Positions 41,426-53,448 are shown, counted from the first letter of the stretch. The stretch is 64,000 bases of DNA from Cristatella mucedo (GCA_009760855.2 WPIO01000029.1:3139501-3203500), one strand, 5' to 3'. Made by a program: numbers and translations. Notes: generated by a model not told the origin, from the letters alone.

Positions 41426-43317
41426 TCAATGCAAGATTCAGTAAAAAATTTGAATCATGAGAGCGCATGTTGTTGCTACATATAAAAATGAGTAAATTAC
41501 CTTGCCTGATATTTCCATGCGACGCTCAATCATGGCTGTATCATCGTAGTAGTACTCTAGATATCGCAGAGGGCACAACGGAAGCATGACATCAGCAACT
41601 GTTCTCTTCGGACTCGTGAACGGTCGGACGGACGGTGTCGCTCCCATTCAAAGTAACAAGAGCTCACTGCCTGTGACCTCGCTTCGTTGAGCCATAGTAA
41701 AAGTAGTCGCAGATACAAGTATGGTCACGGAACACAACGCTGCGCCACCTTGTCACGTGACGGAAGTGTGCCATCTTGCCGCGTGACGGACATACTGTCT
41801 TGCTTTAATTCGTGGAGATCAAGGCTAATACATAATGCGTCTAAAAATTATTGCATTTACTGCAAAGGAGTAAGCGGTTTCCCTAAATACCGCAATCGTG
41901 AGACGACTGGTTCGAAATTTGTTTCGATAGCTATTATTGACTCTCACGAAACGTCGTCTTAGTTAACAACTACGGCCGCTTGAGCTGAGGCTTTCGATAC
42001 CATTGGAAAAGAGTGCAATGTCTTCTTATTATAGCAACATGATGCGGTGAAAGCAACGAGCAGTGTCGCTGCTTGAAGTTGTATCAACAATGAAAAAGTA
42101 AATAAATCTTAATATCTCATTCATTGAACCCGTTTTTAGCAGCGTGAGAGTGATTTGCGAAGGATCTGTTCAATAAATTTTTGAGGTAGGCAGTTAAATA
42201 ATTTGGCGATTTTCTAGAGCGATAGTAAAGAAAGAGAAAGATGGTGCGGGTGTCAAAGCGGGTAAGTGCTCTACAGTAACGGCTCTCCTCGTTACAGTGA
42301 TCATGCTGGCTGAGCAAAATCAGAACCAGTCAAAATGAAACTAATTTACTTAACACTCAGGAAAACTCGTGGACGCAAATTTTTGAAAGCTGGCAGGCGA
42401 TAAAATTATCTATCCCGAACGCTGGGCGTTTCATCGTGCGGCTATTACCTTCTATCGTGCATCTTTCCTGGTTGATATGGCGTTGAGCCAGTGACGCAGT
42501 TTCTGGGTGAGCAGATCCTTTTTGCCACAATGTCAGAGACTTACAACTTTTGATGGCGTTTCAAAGGTTTTCTATTAAAAACAAAACGACAAACCTGGCT
42601 ATTCTTAATAAGAAGATTAGCTTGTTGCTATAGTAATAATCATGTGATCAAATATGATAGGCGGCTCTCCGCATGGCATTGTTAGCACCGAAAGTTTTTC
42701 AAGCGCTCTAGCACTGAAATTTCTGTAAGATCCGTTTCACAAAACCACCTCAGACGGATAGCAGATGTAGTTTCAGCCCTGTTAGTTCTATATGGTTTAC
42801 ATTATGGAATTCGGATAGTCAAACTGACCTTGCTTGAATCGTGGTAACGATTAAATTTTTACTTTTCCTCTAGTATCGTACCTATAACAAGTGGTTCAAA
42901 GTTCTTTTAGTTACAATTAGGTGAGACATAAATCTGGGATATATTCTTATAAGTTGTCTTATCAAGAACAAGATAAAGAGGTCACAGCTATAAAAGCAAC
43001 AGGGTAGAAATCAGCGATAATCAATCTTGACTTAACATTTCACATCTATCATCAAAAGACTATGCATGGACCATTGCTTGATTAATGGATGCAACTTAAG
43101 GATACATTCTCTAAATTATTTAGCCCGGTACCCTCTTCTAGAAATCAAGGTATCCATCCACGAGGTCTGTATGGCTTTCAATGGGGTGGGGATAAAGGCT
43201 AAATAGATGTGGAGCACCGCACTGCGATGTTAGAGCAAATGGGAGCAAGCTGGCTGGGTGTTAATTTCATTAAGCAACTTTCCAGGGTTTACCACCAGCA
43301 GCTTTTTGCTTTTTAGT
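41426..43317. other. Unassigned interval
   Basis: No element or gene recognised in about 1.9 kb; frames are short. Confidence 0.45.
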
Positions 43318-44050
43318 GGATTGTTGTCCTGTTGAATCTGTCCGAAATCTAGGCGTTCTGTTCCCAAGTGACCTTTCATTAGACGACTGCATCAGCTTCA
43401 CAGTAACATTGCTAGAATTGGGCATCCTTGGACAGGGATACTACATGTAAATTGGTCTATGCATTTATCATCACGTTTTGACTTCGGTAACTCACTGCCT
43501 GCTGATCTATCGACCTGTGAAATCAGACGTTTACAGTTGATGCAAAACTCTGCAGCCAGGCTAGTCTGTCGTGAGCAGTTGCCACATCCCACCACTTCTT
43601 GCGGACCTGCACTGGCTACCAGTCAAGCAACGCATCGACTTCAAGGTTTTGTCGCTTATTTTTCGGTCCCCTCATTCTTTGGCTCCAGACTACCTATCCG
43701 ATCTACTCTCTCACCAGGTTAAGCGTCGTACCAGCCGCTTTCTGGCGTCACAGCATCCCCTGTTTTGACCGCAGTTAAAAAGAAGCTAAAACGCATCTAT
43801 TTATCACGGCATTTAGTGGGTCTATGGGAATGTGATTCGTCCTTTGTCTGCTTATGCTTGCTGACACTGCGCATGCTGCCACTAACAGTATTTTCAGGCT
43901 GGCCCTACGTATGTCACCTCTAGCCATGTTATCCTTGCTGTCATTGAGTATGTTACTACTAACTAATCGATTCGTGCTTCCTGTGCAGCATCTGTAAAGT
44001 GTCTAGAAAGAGATCGGGTTCTCTGAGGACGCTACAGCAAATTCACTATC
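43318..44050 (+). pseudogene. Family A LINE, C-terminus to tail, internal deletion
   Basis: Starts at the VESVRNLGVLF-equivalent block, continues through SRFDFGNSLPADLSTCEIRRLQLMQNSAARLVCRE, SCHIPPLLADLHWLPVKQRIDFKVLSL, and loses about 100 bp near 43750 (TRFSES to the CATCCCCTG block). 3' UTR and hairpin GTGTCTAGAAAGAGATCGGGTTCTCTGAGGACGCT follow, without a clear TTA tail. Confidence 0.9.
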
Positions 44051-44654
44051 AAGTTTATGGGGATCTCTATGAATAAATTGTCTGAGATGGCTAGGTTTCC
44101 TTTTAACGTTGCTGCCTTAAAGCGCTGCAGCAACCGCTCGAAGGACCGCTACAGCGACTCCTGCATCGTTAAGATCCTTAGGTGACCACGTCCTTCAGCC
44201 CTAAAATGAAAGAGCTATCAATTTTAGTCTAGATAGTAGAAAAAACTATGGTTAGGGAGCCATGATGTATCCAGCATTGACTGGGGCTAATGAATTTTTA
44301 AGATTAAGCAGAGCAAATGTGATGGAAAGCAACATCCATACGAGCTTTCTGCGAGCTGAATTTGAAATTGTGGTTAGGAACTTAACAACTGGCGCACAGG
44401 GCTACGAACAAAATTCTCTAAATTTTGACTGTTCTGATATGAATGAGATTTTTGCTTTCAACTACTAAACTAGGGCGATTTGACAATTGCAAAACAATGA
44501 TAATAGCACTACAACATTTGTACAGCACACTGACGAAAATGTTTGGGCGCCTCAATTGAAGCCGTTAATCCATAGAAACCAATAGAGAGGGGTTTTAGCT
44601 ATTAGATTCAAAGTGCAATTTGGTTAAACCATTAATGATTGCCACGAACAAGGC
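44051..44654. other. Unassigned interval
   Basis: Nothing recognised; a 68-codon frame at 44262-44468 has no family signature. Confidence 0.45.
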
Positions 44655-44825
44655 AATTTTTCCCTGTGCTCTTATACATGCTGACTCTGTGCATGCTATC
44701 ACTAACCGATGGACAGCCTTTCTCTCCAGCAACTGTGAACTGCCTAGAAAGAGATCCCTTAGGGCGCAATGCGAGTTTCTTATTAGTAATAATAGTATTA
44801 TTATTATTATTATCATTGTTATAGC
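44655..44825 (+). mobile_element. Family A LINE 3' UTR and tail
   Basis: CATGCTGACTCTGTGCATGCTATCACTAACCG, then CTGCCTAGAAAGAGATCCCTTAGGGCGCAATG (hairpin with the inner stem deleted) and TAATAATAGTATTATTATTATTATTAT. Confidence 0.85.
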
Positions 44826-46627
44826 ACAAAGTTGATTGCTTACCAAGTAAATAATAACATGGATTATACTATCTTGAGTTTAGATCTCGTGCCAGTAATT
44901 TTCGTGTAGATAGCAGAAGCACGCTGCTTGCATTGAAGAAGGCAAGTTCCAGCTGAAAAGCCGCTGCCTAGCCGCAAACGGTCGTACATGGCTCTTTGTT
45001 GCCGAAGAGGGAAAAGCGCAGCCTTTCCAAGCATGCGACTGAAAATAAAAAGACACATTCGACTCCACATTATTTGAAATAATCTTCGCGGCATTTGCAA
45101 ATGCACGCGTTCTTTTTCCACATGCCACCGGAGCAACGATTGAGCGGTATCCCGAAAGCCTGTCAGCGCAAGTAATTTTATAGAAAAGGAAAAAATGCGG
45201 AGCCGTTTACCATTCGTCCTCGACATCAGTGTGGATACGACGATGGTGCCTAAATCTTGTTTGGCACATTGTGCAATCATTCTCTATGCCGCGTGAATCC
45301 GAAGTAAGCAAGATGTGCCTTGTGAAAAGAAGATCCCCATTTCTTCTCGCGCTATTCATTTCTTTACAGAAGGGAGGCATAAACCGCAAAGTTTCGATAG
45401 CTCAAGTAAGCTACGTTTACGCACACAGCCTCGTTAAAGTTCTTCGGTTTAGTAATTGCGTGATAGAATTCTTCATTTACCAACGGCTAGCCTCTCCTCA
45501 GCCTGATAGACATGTGGTGCGAGAGTTAAATCCAAGTTTGAGGGCATTTACGAAATAGCTTGCTACAATGGCCGCAGCAAATTACTTTGAGAGTGGTCTA
45601 TACAGGTAAAAAGAAATTGCGTACAGCCTCAACCTTGTGAGCGAAGGTTGGAGGGCGATCCACCCACCTAGCTGGTGAGTCCGCCCTACTGATGGGCAAT
45701 CCTACAGTTTTTTTCTTAATTTAGAATAAGCTTTATAAGAGGGAGGATAACAATATTTTCCAGGGGTTTTAATAGTTCTATTATCAAACTGATCAAACGG
45801 ACGCATTTTGTATTATTGAAACTACGTTGCTCTTTTTGGTTCCTTATACATTTTTTTAGTATATATGAGTTATAAGGGTAAATATTCTTTCAAACTTTTG
45901 GTAATTGTTTCCTTTCTCTCGAAAATTGTTGAAAATGATCGAATTCTTTGTGAAAATGAAATTTCATTTTATTTTCAGCTATAAAACGAATTTTGCCATT
46001 CGTATGTATATCCGCGCGAGCTCTTTTCTCGTTGGTTTTGCTCATATGATGTGCCAGACTTACGTACATTGAAAAAAATTCGTTGGTGTGCTGACAGTGG
46101 AGTACCGAAGGGGGGCAAGTGCATATTCTCCGGGTACTGGATCAGGGGCGCTGAATCAGGGGGAGGGGCGCCAAATAAATGGGCGCCTAATACGGGGGGG
46201 GGTGTGCCATCCATGTAATTCGTCCCAGGGCGCACGATACTCTAAGAATGCTGCTGTGCGCTGACCAAGTCATTTCATATAACTTATACTTCTTGTGGCG
46301 GGAGTAGCTCCGCCTCCTCGTGCAGTTGCATGTGACGAATGCCATTCTTTTCGCAAGACTTTATCTCTTGAGGAGCAGCCGGAAGCGGCAGGTTAACGGA
46401 AGTGGATCCTCGCACTATTTCTCGGGGCGGAGTCGTGCACTAATGGCAGCTTGACGCCTGGCAGGGTTAAAGGCAATCGTCAGACCTCCGCTCACTTTTG
46501 CGAAGCGCATCTTCTGACATACTCCCGGGCGAGCGCCTACGCGGTATTAGCTATGCCAGCGTTGGTGCTTCTAAAAGGATCAGGTAATTCCGTGAAGGCA
46601 TTAAAAAGGTCGCTGCATTTAATTAAG
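44826..46627. other. Unassigned interval with a G-rich relic
   Basis: Frames of 138 (minus, 44864-45280) and 109 codons (plus, 45229-45558) overlap on opposite strands and show no family signature. At 46095-46205 G runs alternate with GGGGCGCC and GGGCGCCTAATAC, resembling 49680-49765 (GGGGCGCCCAATAC). Confidence 0.4.
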
Positions 46628-46790
46628 TAAATGCTAAGTGATTTAACAGCCTCTTTTTGCACAGCGGCAGACGCGCCTTAAAGGCTATCACAACTGCTTG
46701 CAGCAGCAATAACGAATCGCCCGCCGCTGGATTGGAACCCACTGTAGGGGCTCGTTCGCGCGCGATGGTGACGCGACGAAGAGCGAAGCC
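46628..46790 (-). mobile_element. SINE-4, decayed
   Basis: Minus strand: worn A-box region, B-box-like GGTTCCAATCC, body CGGCGGGCGATTCGTTATTGCTGCTGCAAGCAG...GATAGCCTTTAAGGC, and tail GCTGTGCAAAAAGAGGCTGTTAAATCAC. It adjoins the family B copy that starts at 46841. Confidence 0.8.
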
Positions 46791-46840
46791 TCCACAAGCG
46801 AGTTGCTGCGTTGTCGACGACGGCTGTATTGTATCGCGTA

Positions 46841-47288
46841 TACGCTGACCCACAAGGCCCGCCATGGCTTGGCTCCTTCATACCTAGCTGAACTGCTGCA
46901 CCAGTTTCCACCTCTTCGCGCCCTCAGGTCCCGCATGGACAATAAATTAGCCGTTGGCGTCAGAAGCTTTAGCTCTGCAGGTCCTAGACTGTGGAACTCG
47001 TTTCCAGTTCTTACGCATCGACAACCACTCCCCCCCCCCGCTGTCGACTACGGCTCATCCTTTTCAGCGGTCCTGAGCGGCTACTTCCATGCTACTCACT
47101 ACCTCAACTGCTCTCCTGACTCCTCTGCAATGCTTCCCACTTTCTCTTTGTTGCGTGAGACGAATGTTGGCTACCGAATGCGTACCGAAAACCGCTTAGG
47201 CCGTGAGTGCGCTATACAAAACTATCCCGCGTAACACTCACATAGTCTTTATGGCTTTGTGGAGTTACCGGCAGAGATACATTACATG
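46841..47288 (+). pseudogene. Family B LINE, 3' end
   Basis: Within an open frame (46803-47234): LTHKARHGLAPSYLAELLHQFPPLRALRSRMDNKLAV (given here only as landmark blocks HKARHGLAP, SYLAELLHQF, NKLAV), then PRLWNSFP, SSFSAVLSGYFHATHYLNC, FSLLRETNVGYRMRTE. 3' UTR GAGTGCGCTATACAAAACTATCC...GAGTTACCGGCAGAGATACATTACAT. A short deletion removes the VLFLRLKT block. Confidence 0.92.
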
Positions 47289-47511
47289 GGCAACACAAGC
47301 GAGAGAGCTTAAAAACTGATGTAGTAGCCGTCGTGCGTGCTGCTCCGGAGCACGTGGCTATAAGAGAGAAGAGAGTGGATAGCGTGCGTGCAGGCCGACG
47401 CACAGGCAGAAAGTGAATTGCGCGGCAAGGACACGTCAGGTGCTGGCTAGGTTCGCGCCCGGGCGCACGGATCGTCGGCTGGGGGGGGGGTGGAACCACG
47501 TGATGGCGATG
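47289..47511. other. Spacer with poly-G run
   Basis: GC-rich spacer; G run at about 47482-47490. No gene seen. Confidence 0.4.
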
Positions 47512-47592
47512 ACACACCCACACCACGACCTCGGGGCCCGAGGTCGTGAAGAGCTACCTCCTTAGCTAATGTGCCATCGCGGCCCGCTACCA
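47512..47592 (-). mobile_element. SINE-4 head fragment
   Basis: Minus strand: GGCCGCGATGGCACATTAGCTAAGGAGG (A box), ACGACCTCGGGCCCCGAGGTCGTGG. Only the tRNA-like head is present. Confidence 0.75.
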
Positions 47593-47837
47593 AGACGTGT
47601 CTAAAGAGGCCCTACGGGCAGCGTGCCTTCGGCGGTGCGTAATTGGTGCTAGCGGCACTCGGGAATGGTAGTATACTTTTCTGTAAAAATGCATTTTTTC
47701 ATTAGCTGCTGTTGCATACTTCAGTTGATGATTTAGTACTGTTTGAAATTCTACTCGAGCTTTCTAGCTCGCGCTTACTGCTGCTGCAGCTGCTTGCATC
47801 CTCTTGGAATCTTTAATAACTAACCCTAATGCTAACG
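47593..47837. other. Spacer upstream of a family A copy
   Basis: No element recognised; ends with CTAACCCTAATGCTAAC immediately before the LINE. Confidence 0.4.
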
Positions 47838-47920
47838 TATACTCTCCCTCTTGCTGATGTGATTGCCGAGCACAATCGAGGCTCTCACTTCTATGCGGAT
47901 AAAATCAATAAATAAATAAA

Positions 47921-48098
47921 CCTAGCTGCTTAAGCAGCCTCTTTTTGTATAGCGACAGAAGAGCCTTTACGGCTATCACCACCGCTTGCAGTGGCGAAAA
48001 AGGATCGCCCACCACAGGAATCGAACCCACGACCTCGGGACCGAGGTCGTGCAAAGCAACCGCCTTACCTAGTGTGCCATTACGGCTCACCAAAAAAT
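47921..48098 (-). mobile_element. SINE-4, first unit of a tandem dimer
   Basis: Near-complete minus-strand copy: A box TGGCACACTAGG (rc of 48068-48079), B box GGTTCGATTCC (rc of 48017-48027), body with CGCCACTGCAAGCGGTGGTGATAGCCG, tail GTCGCTATACAAAAAGAGGCTGCTTAAGCAGC, then (TTTA)n. The A box fits the tRNA consensus at 11 of 12 positions and the B box fits fully. Confidence 0.93.
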
Positions 48099-48267
48099 CC
48101 TAGCTGATTAAACAGCCTCTTTTTGTATAGCGACAGAAGAGCCTTTACGGCTATCACCACCGCTTGCAGTGGCGATAAAGGATCGCCCACCACAGGAATC
48201 GAACCCATGACCTCGGGACCGAGGTCGTGAAAGCAACCGCCTTACCTAGTGTGCCATCACGGCTCGG
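48099..48267 (-). mobile_element. SINE-4, second unit of the dimer
   Basis: Nearly identical to the unit on its left, offset by 178 bp and in the same orientation, with A box at 48245-48256 and B box at 48195-48205 (reverse complement). Its tail is joined to the head of the other unit through a short T run. Confidence 0.93.
48195..48256 (-). promoter_or_regulatory. Internal pol III promoter of SINE-4
   Basis: B box GGTTCGATTCC (perfect consensus) at 48195-48205 and A box TGGCACACTAGG at 48245-48256, both on the minus strand, separated by 39 bp. Confidence 0.85.
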
Positions 48268-49061
48268 ATGGCAGTCAGTGGTACCTTTGCTTTGATCCCT
48301 CCCAGCCTTCGAGCACCTCGAATTCTCTCAACTCACTTGCTGCATGCATTGATGACATCCGCACATGGATGGCAGCAAATTTTCTAAAACTAAACGATGA
48401 CAAAACTAACTTACTAGTTATGGGCAAACCCATCGGGATTCAGAAATTGGAAAGGCTGACGCTCAAATTTGGCTCTGCCAGCATATCTCCCGTTGAATCA
48501 GCTCGAAATCTAGGTGCCATATTTTAAAGTGACCTCTCGTTAGACGACCATATCAGCTCCACAATCAAGTCTTCCTACTTTCAGCTACATAGCATTGCTA
48601 AAATTCGGGCTTGTTGAGATAAGGATACCACGTCTAAGTTGGTCCATGCATTCGTGACATCCCGTCTTGACTTCTGTAACTCACAGCTTGCTGGCCTACC
48701 GGCGTGTGCAATCAAGCGATTGCAGCTGGTGCAAAACTCCGCAGCTAGGCTTGTCTGTCGTGAGCGTCGAAGTTGCTACATCACACCACTTCTCGCCGAC
48801 CTGCACTGGCTACCAGTCAAACAACGGATCGACTTCAAAGTTTTGTCGCTCACTTTTAGGTCACTTCCTTCTTTGGCTCAAGCCTGTCTCTCAGATCTAC
48901 TCCCCGCCAGGCCAAACATTGTACCACCCGCTTTTCGGAATCCAAGAGTTTACCAATACCTCGTACAAACATCAAATCCATCGGAGACCGTGCATTTAGT
49001 TTGTATGCTCCCAAAGCCTGGAACTCACTCCCGACTTGCGTCAGGACATCCCCTGACTTGA
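48249..49061 (+). pseudogene. Family A ORF2 fragment (post-YADD region)
   Basis: Two frames, 48249-48527 and 48639-49061, separated by a frameshift and stop. They give YLCFDPSQPSSTSNSLNSL, LNDDKTNLLVMGKP, VESARNLGAIF, then SRLDFCNSQLAGLPACAIKR, ARLVCRERRSCYITPLLADL, RIDFKVLSLTFRS; further codons after a -1 shift give PKAWNSLPTCVRTSPDLTT. Catalytic YADD is destroyed by the SINE insertion. Confidence 0.9.
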
Positions 49062-49352
49062 CCACATTGAAAAAGAACTTGGAAACACACCTATTTAGGA
49101 CAGCGTTTAGTGGGTTCCTGTAATTCTTCTTTGATGTGCTTATGCGTGCTGACACTGTGCATGCTGCCACTAACCACATGTGCATGCTGACCCTGTGCAT
49201 GACACCCCAACCATGTTATTCATGTTGTTTATCAAGCATGATATTACTCACCATTGAATAGAGTTTCCCTTTGCAGCAAATGTGAAGCGCCTAGAAAGAG
49301 ATTGAGTTCTTTGAGGGCGCTTTATCAAGTGTATTATTGTTATTACTATTAT

Positions 49353-49409
49353 CTAACCTCTAACGCCTGCAAAGCAGCTTGATCTTCCATTGGGTTTCTT
49401 GACGCCATT
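49353..49409 (-). other. 57-bp ORF-like flank shared with 7168-7224
   Basis: On the minus strand it reads ATG...MASRNPMEDQAALQALEV and adjoins the 3' tail of the family A copy, exactly like 7168-7224. Sequence diverges immediately upstream of the ATG in the two loci. Confidence 0.6.
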
Positions 49410-51949
49410 CAAGTCCGCCTGTGTAAATTAATTCATACATTTCTTTATTCACTTCCTCGCAGGCTGGTATACGTGACCACTATCATACCTCGTGTACGAG
49501 TCAGCCGACTCGGCTTATATACGGCGTTTATTATCTATATTACTCGCGTTCTATTTGATGTCATACCCCCTGGTGCTGAATTACGTGAACCAACCTCGGT
49601 AGCTTGCCAGCAAAGACTCAGCGAAGCTTTTCATCGTTACAAAGTCCTTCGCCTGTCCACTGGCTACGACTAACGCCACAACGGAGGCGTACCCAAGGGG
49701 GGGGGGGGTAGGGGGCACATGTCCCTGGACGCTCGATCACGGGGCGCCCAATACTTTTGAAAAAAAATTATACTAGACTGTGTGAACGTGATGGCGATTA
49801 TCCTGATTAAGACTTGTGACCGGCTCAACATAAGCTGTTGCCGGACCGGGGAGGCACTCTTTTCGGAGTACGGAGATTTCCGGTCGGTGAGACATTTCGC
49901 CTCAGCCTTCGCATTGCGTGTATGCTTCTATTAGCTTGCCTCTGAGCTGCCTGTCATACCGGTGTAATATGCGGGCAATTATGGCACGCATTGTTAGAGC
50001 GGCGTCCTTTGGTAGCGCTATTGGTAGCACTTTGCACGCGTTGGCAACCTCTAGGCGCGGTACGGACGTCGGCGCCGCACGCATAGCACTCGTTGTGCCG
50101 ATACCTTAATTTGAACGCGTTCGGCGGACGTAGCAACTGCATCGTGCTCAGCTAAGCACGCAAAGCACTCCGGAAAAGACAGTTCACTGAGGCGCAGGGA
50201 ATTCTGAGCGGAACAGATTAAACAGGGCTTCGTCAATCCTGTAGTGACGGAGATCTGGAGGAGACTCAAGAAGGGTGGCGTCGATGCCAGAAAATTCATT
50301 AGCCAGCCGTGAACGGTCTTTCAGCAAATTGAAACTTATTTTATCTTATTTTCGCGCTTCAACAGCGCAAGACCGTCTTAGAAATGTGGCACTTTTCGGC
50401 ATTGAAAGGGAATATCTTGTGAAGATTAATTTTGATGACGTCACTGACCAATTTCCTACGGTGAAGTCAAGGAAAATTTATCAATAAGATTTTTTTGAAC
50501 TGTAATCAATAGACACTTTATTACTATTTCTTCTTTTCCTTTTAAATATCGTGATTATAACTTCACAACATTAAGTACTTATTAGAATACTACAGAACGT
50601 AAATATTCTAAGTTGTCATTTTGAATTTCATTTGCATGTATAATTATTGAAACTAAAATGTAATATATTTAAAAATTATTTACTAAACAAAGGAGATGCT
50701 ATTTGTGTAGTTCGTCCCCGAGCGCAAAATCACAAAGGACCGCCTCTGCGTCACAGTACATGGCACCTCTAAGAAGAACCCGAAAAACAACAACAAGGAT
50801 CTTTCCCAAGCATTGTCACTGGATTTTTCGAAGGGCAATTGAAAATCTGTAGTGTTTTAACCTGAATGCTCGTTGGGAATTTTCTGGTGCTGACTAGATC
50901 GCGTTAGCCCCAACGATGCGTTTCGAAAAGAAACTCTCAGAACTGTACGGCCTTTTAGGGTTGTGTCACAGAGGCACCTGGCACCGCTCGTTTTTTGTTT
51001 GTAGCACGGGGTTACTTTCTCTTGTGACAAGCGGTCCCGCGCGAGCGCCATCCTGCGAATCGGTGGCATTGCTACTTGCCACCCGCTCGACGCTTTATTA
51101 TCTGCGCTCGCGACCACGCGTGGACTGTGCTGAGACTAGGGCAAGGAAACGGCACCAATTTCTTAAAAATTCTGAGCGCTCAGCGACAACATAGGCTGCC
51201 AAGGTGCAATATTTGAACCCACAAAAATGACTTACACCGTCCATTCCATTCACACAAGCACCATCGAGAATTAAGAAACGCGGCGGAGCGACGACGTAGG
51301 GGAAACGCGTGCAATACTACAGGGAGCCTGCGGCTGCCAGTCATAAATGCAGCATTTCCCCTAGTTGTATCAAACTCAGTTAATTGTGCGGGTATCTAAG
51401 ATTACTGCAATGGCGCTTACGTTAATATTTATGCAATCCCAATGTTCACTTTAGTGACTACTTTTCTTGAAATTAATATTCCATTTAATAATTAATCGTA
51501 ACATATCTACGCAAACTACTAAGGCTTATACGTTTTTAGAAATTATATTGCAACGTATCATCAATGATGTATTCTTGAATTAATCTGCATGATGGCTCTG
51601 CAAATGGGCTACTCGCCGTGCATCGATTATGATGATGCAGCACGAATGCAGGTCCGTCCGTGCAGGGACGGATAAATCTCTTATATTCTTTTTTATCGAT
51701 GCTAGCTATACACGTCGAGGCCCTCCGACGTCAGCAGAGTGAGCCAATTTATAACTAGTTATGCCTATAGTTATGCAATAGTTGTAACTACTTTTGCACG
51801 TCAAATTGGCCTCAGCTTGGCTATCTGATTACATCGAACTTTAATTTACCAGCGCCTTATGATCCAGCATTAGAGCAGAGTTAGTCTCAAAGTCCCCTCA
51901 AATCCCTGCTCAACCTGCGTCGCCTATGCGACACACCCGAGAAGCTGCC
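49410..51949. other. Unassigned interval with a G-rich relic
   Basis: At 49680-49765 GGAGGCGTACCCAAGG followed by a 12-base G run, GGGGGCACATGTCCC and GGGGCGCCCAATAC: the same type as 46095-46205. The rest (2.2 kb) shows no recognised element or gene. Confidence 0.4.
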
Positions 51950-52015
51950 TTACAACCAGAAATAGACTTGGTTCTCTGAGGGCACTTTAAAAATGTAATA
52001 TTATTAAAATTATTG
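51950..52015 (+). mobile_element. Family A LINE tail relic
   Basis: CAGAAATAGACTTGGTTCTCTGAGGGCACTTTAAAAATGTAATATTATT resembles the last 50 bp of family A. Confidence 0.5.
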
Positions 52016-53034
52016 ATTTAATTAAATAAACTTCTGCTGGAGAACTACCTGCCATTCTTTTGCGATGCGTAGCCGCTGTTTTTCTTACGCTCACAGGTAG
52101 AGCTTTTCCGGCGCCTCTCGGTAATTTCGCGGAGTGATTCAGAGCTTGCGAAGTAGTCCTGGGGTAGTTCTGTCATATCCTAGCACGACGCAGAGAGAAT
52201 GGTGGCTCGTGATGTAACGAGTAGCTATCGGCAGCTCAGCACACGTACAGTACCACAATTAATCCACAGCTAAATCAACCTGCTAACTATGGGCAAACCT
52301 ACTGGTAAGCTACGTCTACGATGGCGCACGTTCGGACTCGAGACTACCAAGAACTTATTTCGAGCACGAACAAGCGTCGATCCAGCCTTGTTTACACTGA
52401 GTAACAATTCGAAGTCTATACTAGACTAATTTTCGGGCTTTGACTGGTGCAGCTATTCTCACTTCGCAACAAGAGAGATGTCAGAAGCGCGAAGGTCGTA
52501 AGTTTTCTCGTTTGGCGCCAAATAGAAATTGAGCAGAGGCTACCTATGGACACGTATCTGCTGCTGCCTATATACGCCTACATAAAAGTTATCGAGAACT
52601 GTAGCCACTATTTTTTCTACATGCGGCTTTCTCTATAAATGGATTCCTCTAGTCCAAACTATTGCAGTCAAACAGACTGGTCTCCTCACTTAACGCGTCT
52701 ACGAAGGCGGCATCCATGTTGCTTTTCTGGGTCTGTTCCCGATTGGTCGGTTGCCTCTGAAGTCTCCGCTATACCACCAATAAGTAGACCGCCTGACTAT
52801 TTTTTCAAACCCGGCTCTCAAAACTCAGAGCCTTTCTATCAGCCACAAATCTCCGCCCTTTACCAGTGAAAACTGATGACCTGACCTCAAGATCTAGGGT
52901 GTCTAGGGAGGCCGAACTTTCGCTGGTGTAGACGTAGCTCAGATAACTCAGAAAATAGAAAACCTAGCCCTCACGACGGACACGGCCAGCATACCTCCTG
53001 TAAGATTTGCACGAAATGTGGGTATACTTTTGTA
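52016..53034. other. Unassigned interval
   Basis: Nothing recognised; short frames only. Confidence 0.45.
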
Positions 53035-53448
53035 AATTTATCTCTCAGTACACGACCACGTCAGCTCCATAGTCAAATTGGCTTACTTTCATCTATGAAA
53101 CATTTAAATTTCAGGCCTACTTTGACAAGTAGCAATTGCCACGCCACATCGCTTATCACCGACCTTCGCTGGCTCCTCTGTAAGCAGCGTTTCCTTCAAG
53201 GGTGTCCCTCACTTTTAGGTCAATTCATTTTCCTGCTTCCGCCTTCCCATCAGAACTACTTTTCAATCATGCTAGGCATCATGCAACCCACTCATCGGAG
53301 TCGAGTCCTGTAGAAATGTCACCAAACAACATCCAATCCTTTGGAAACACTGCCTTAAGTTCGTGTGCTCGGAAAGCCTTGAGCTCACTACCAACTGGCC
53401 TCATGACATCCCCTGACTTGACGATATTAAATAAAATTAAACCCCACA
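53035..53448 (+). pseudogene. Family A LINE, decayed C-terminus
   Basis: CACGACCACGTCAGCTCC, TGGCTTACTTTCATCTATG, the LITDLRWLLCKQRF block (compare LLADLHWLPVKQRI), THRSRV/SSPVE, GNTALSSCARKALSSLPTGLMTSPDLTI (compare GDRAFSSYAPKAWNSLPTCVRTSPDLTT). Ends before the UTR, where a minisatellite begins. Confidence 0.8.

Larger units (their letters stand above)
47838..49352 (+). mobile_element. Family A LINE split by a SINE-4 dimer
   Basis: Left piece 47838-47900 (TATACTCTCCCTCTTGCTGATGTG...CACTTCTATGCGGAT, the sequence just before and into FYADD); right piece from about 48270, starting at GTACCTTTGCTTTGATCC, through the C-terminus, UTR (two 38-bp repeats at 49147 and 49185), hairpin (49286-49321) and TTATTGTTATTACTATTAT. 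A possible 5-bp duplication CTAAC is at 47833-47837 and 49353-49357. 5' truncated. Confidence 0.93.

Noticed and set aside
45207-45389. C2H2 zinc finger suggested by CTMCQTRFRHHRRIHT
   Set aside because: Spacing between the second Cys and the first His is far too short for a C2H2 finger.
47818-47837. Telomere-like CTAACCCTAA
   Set aside because: Only one unit; no array.
48017-48079. Functional tRNA genes at the SINE-4 heads
   Set aside because: A and B boxes are good, but the acceptor stem does not close and each head is fused to a repeated body and tail; these are SINEs.
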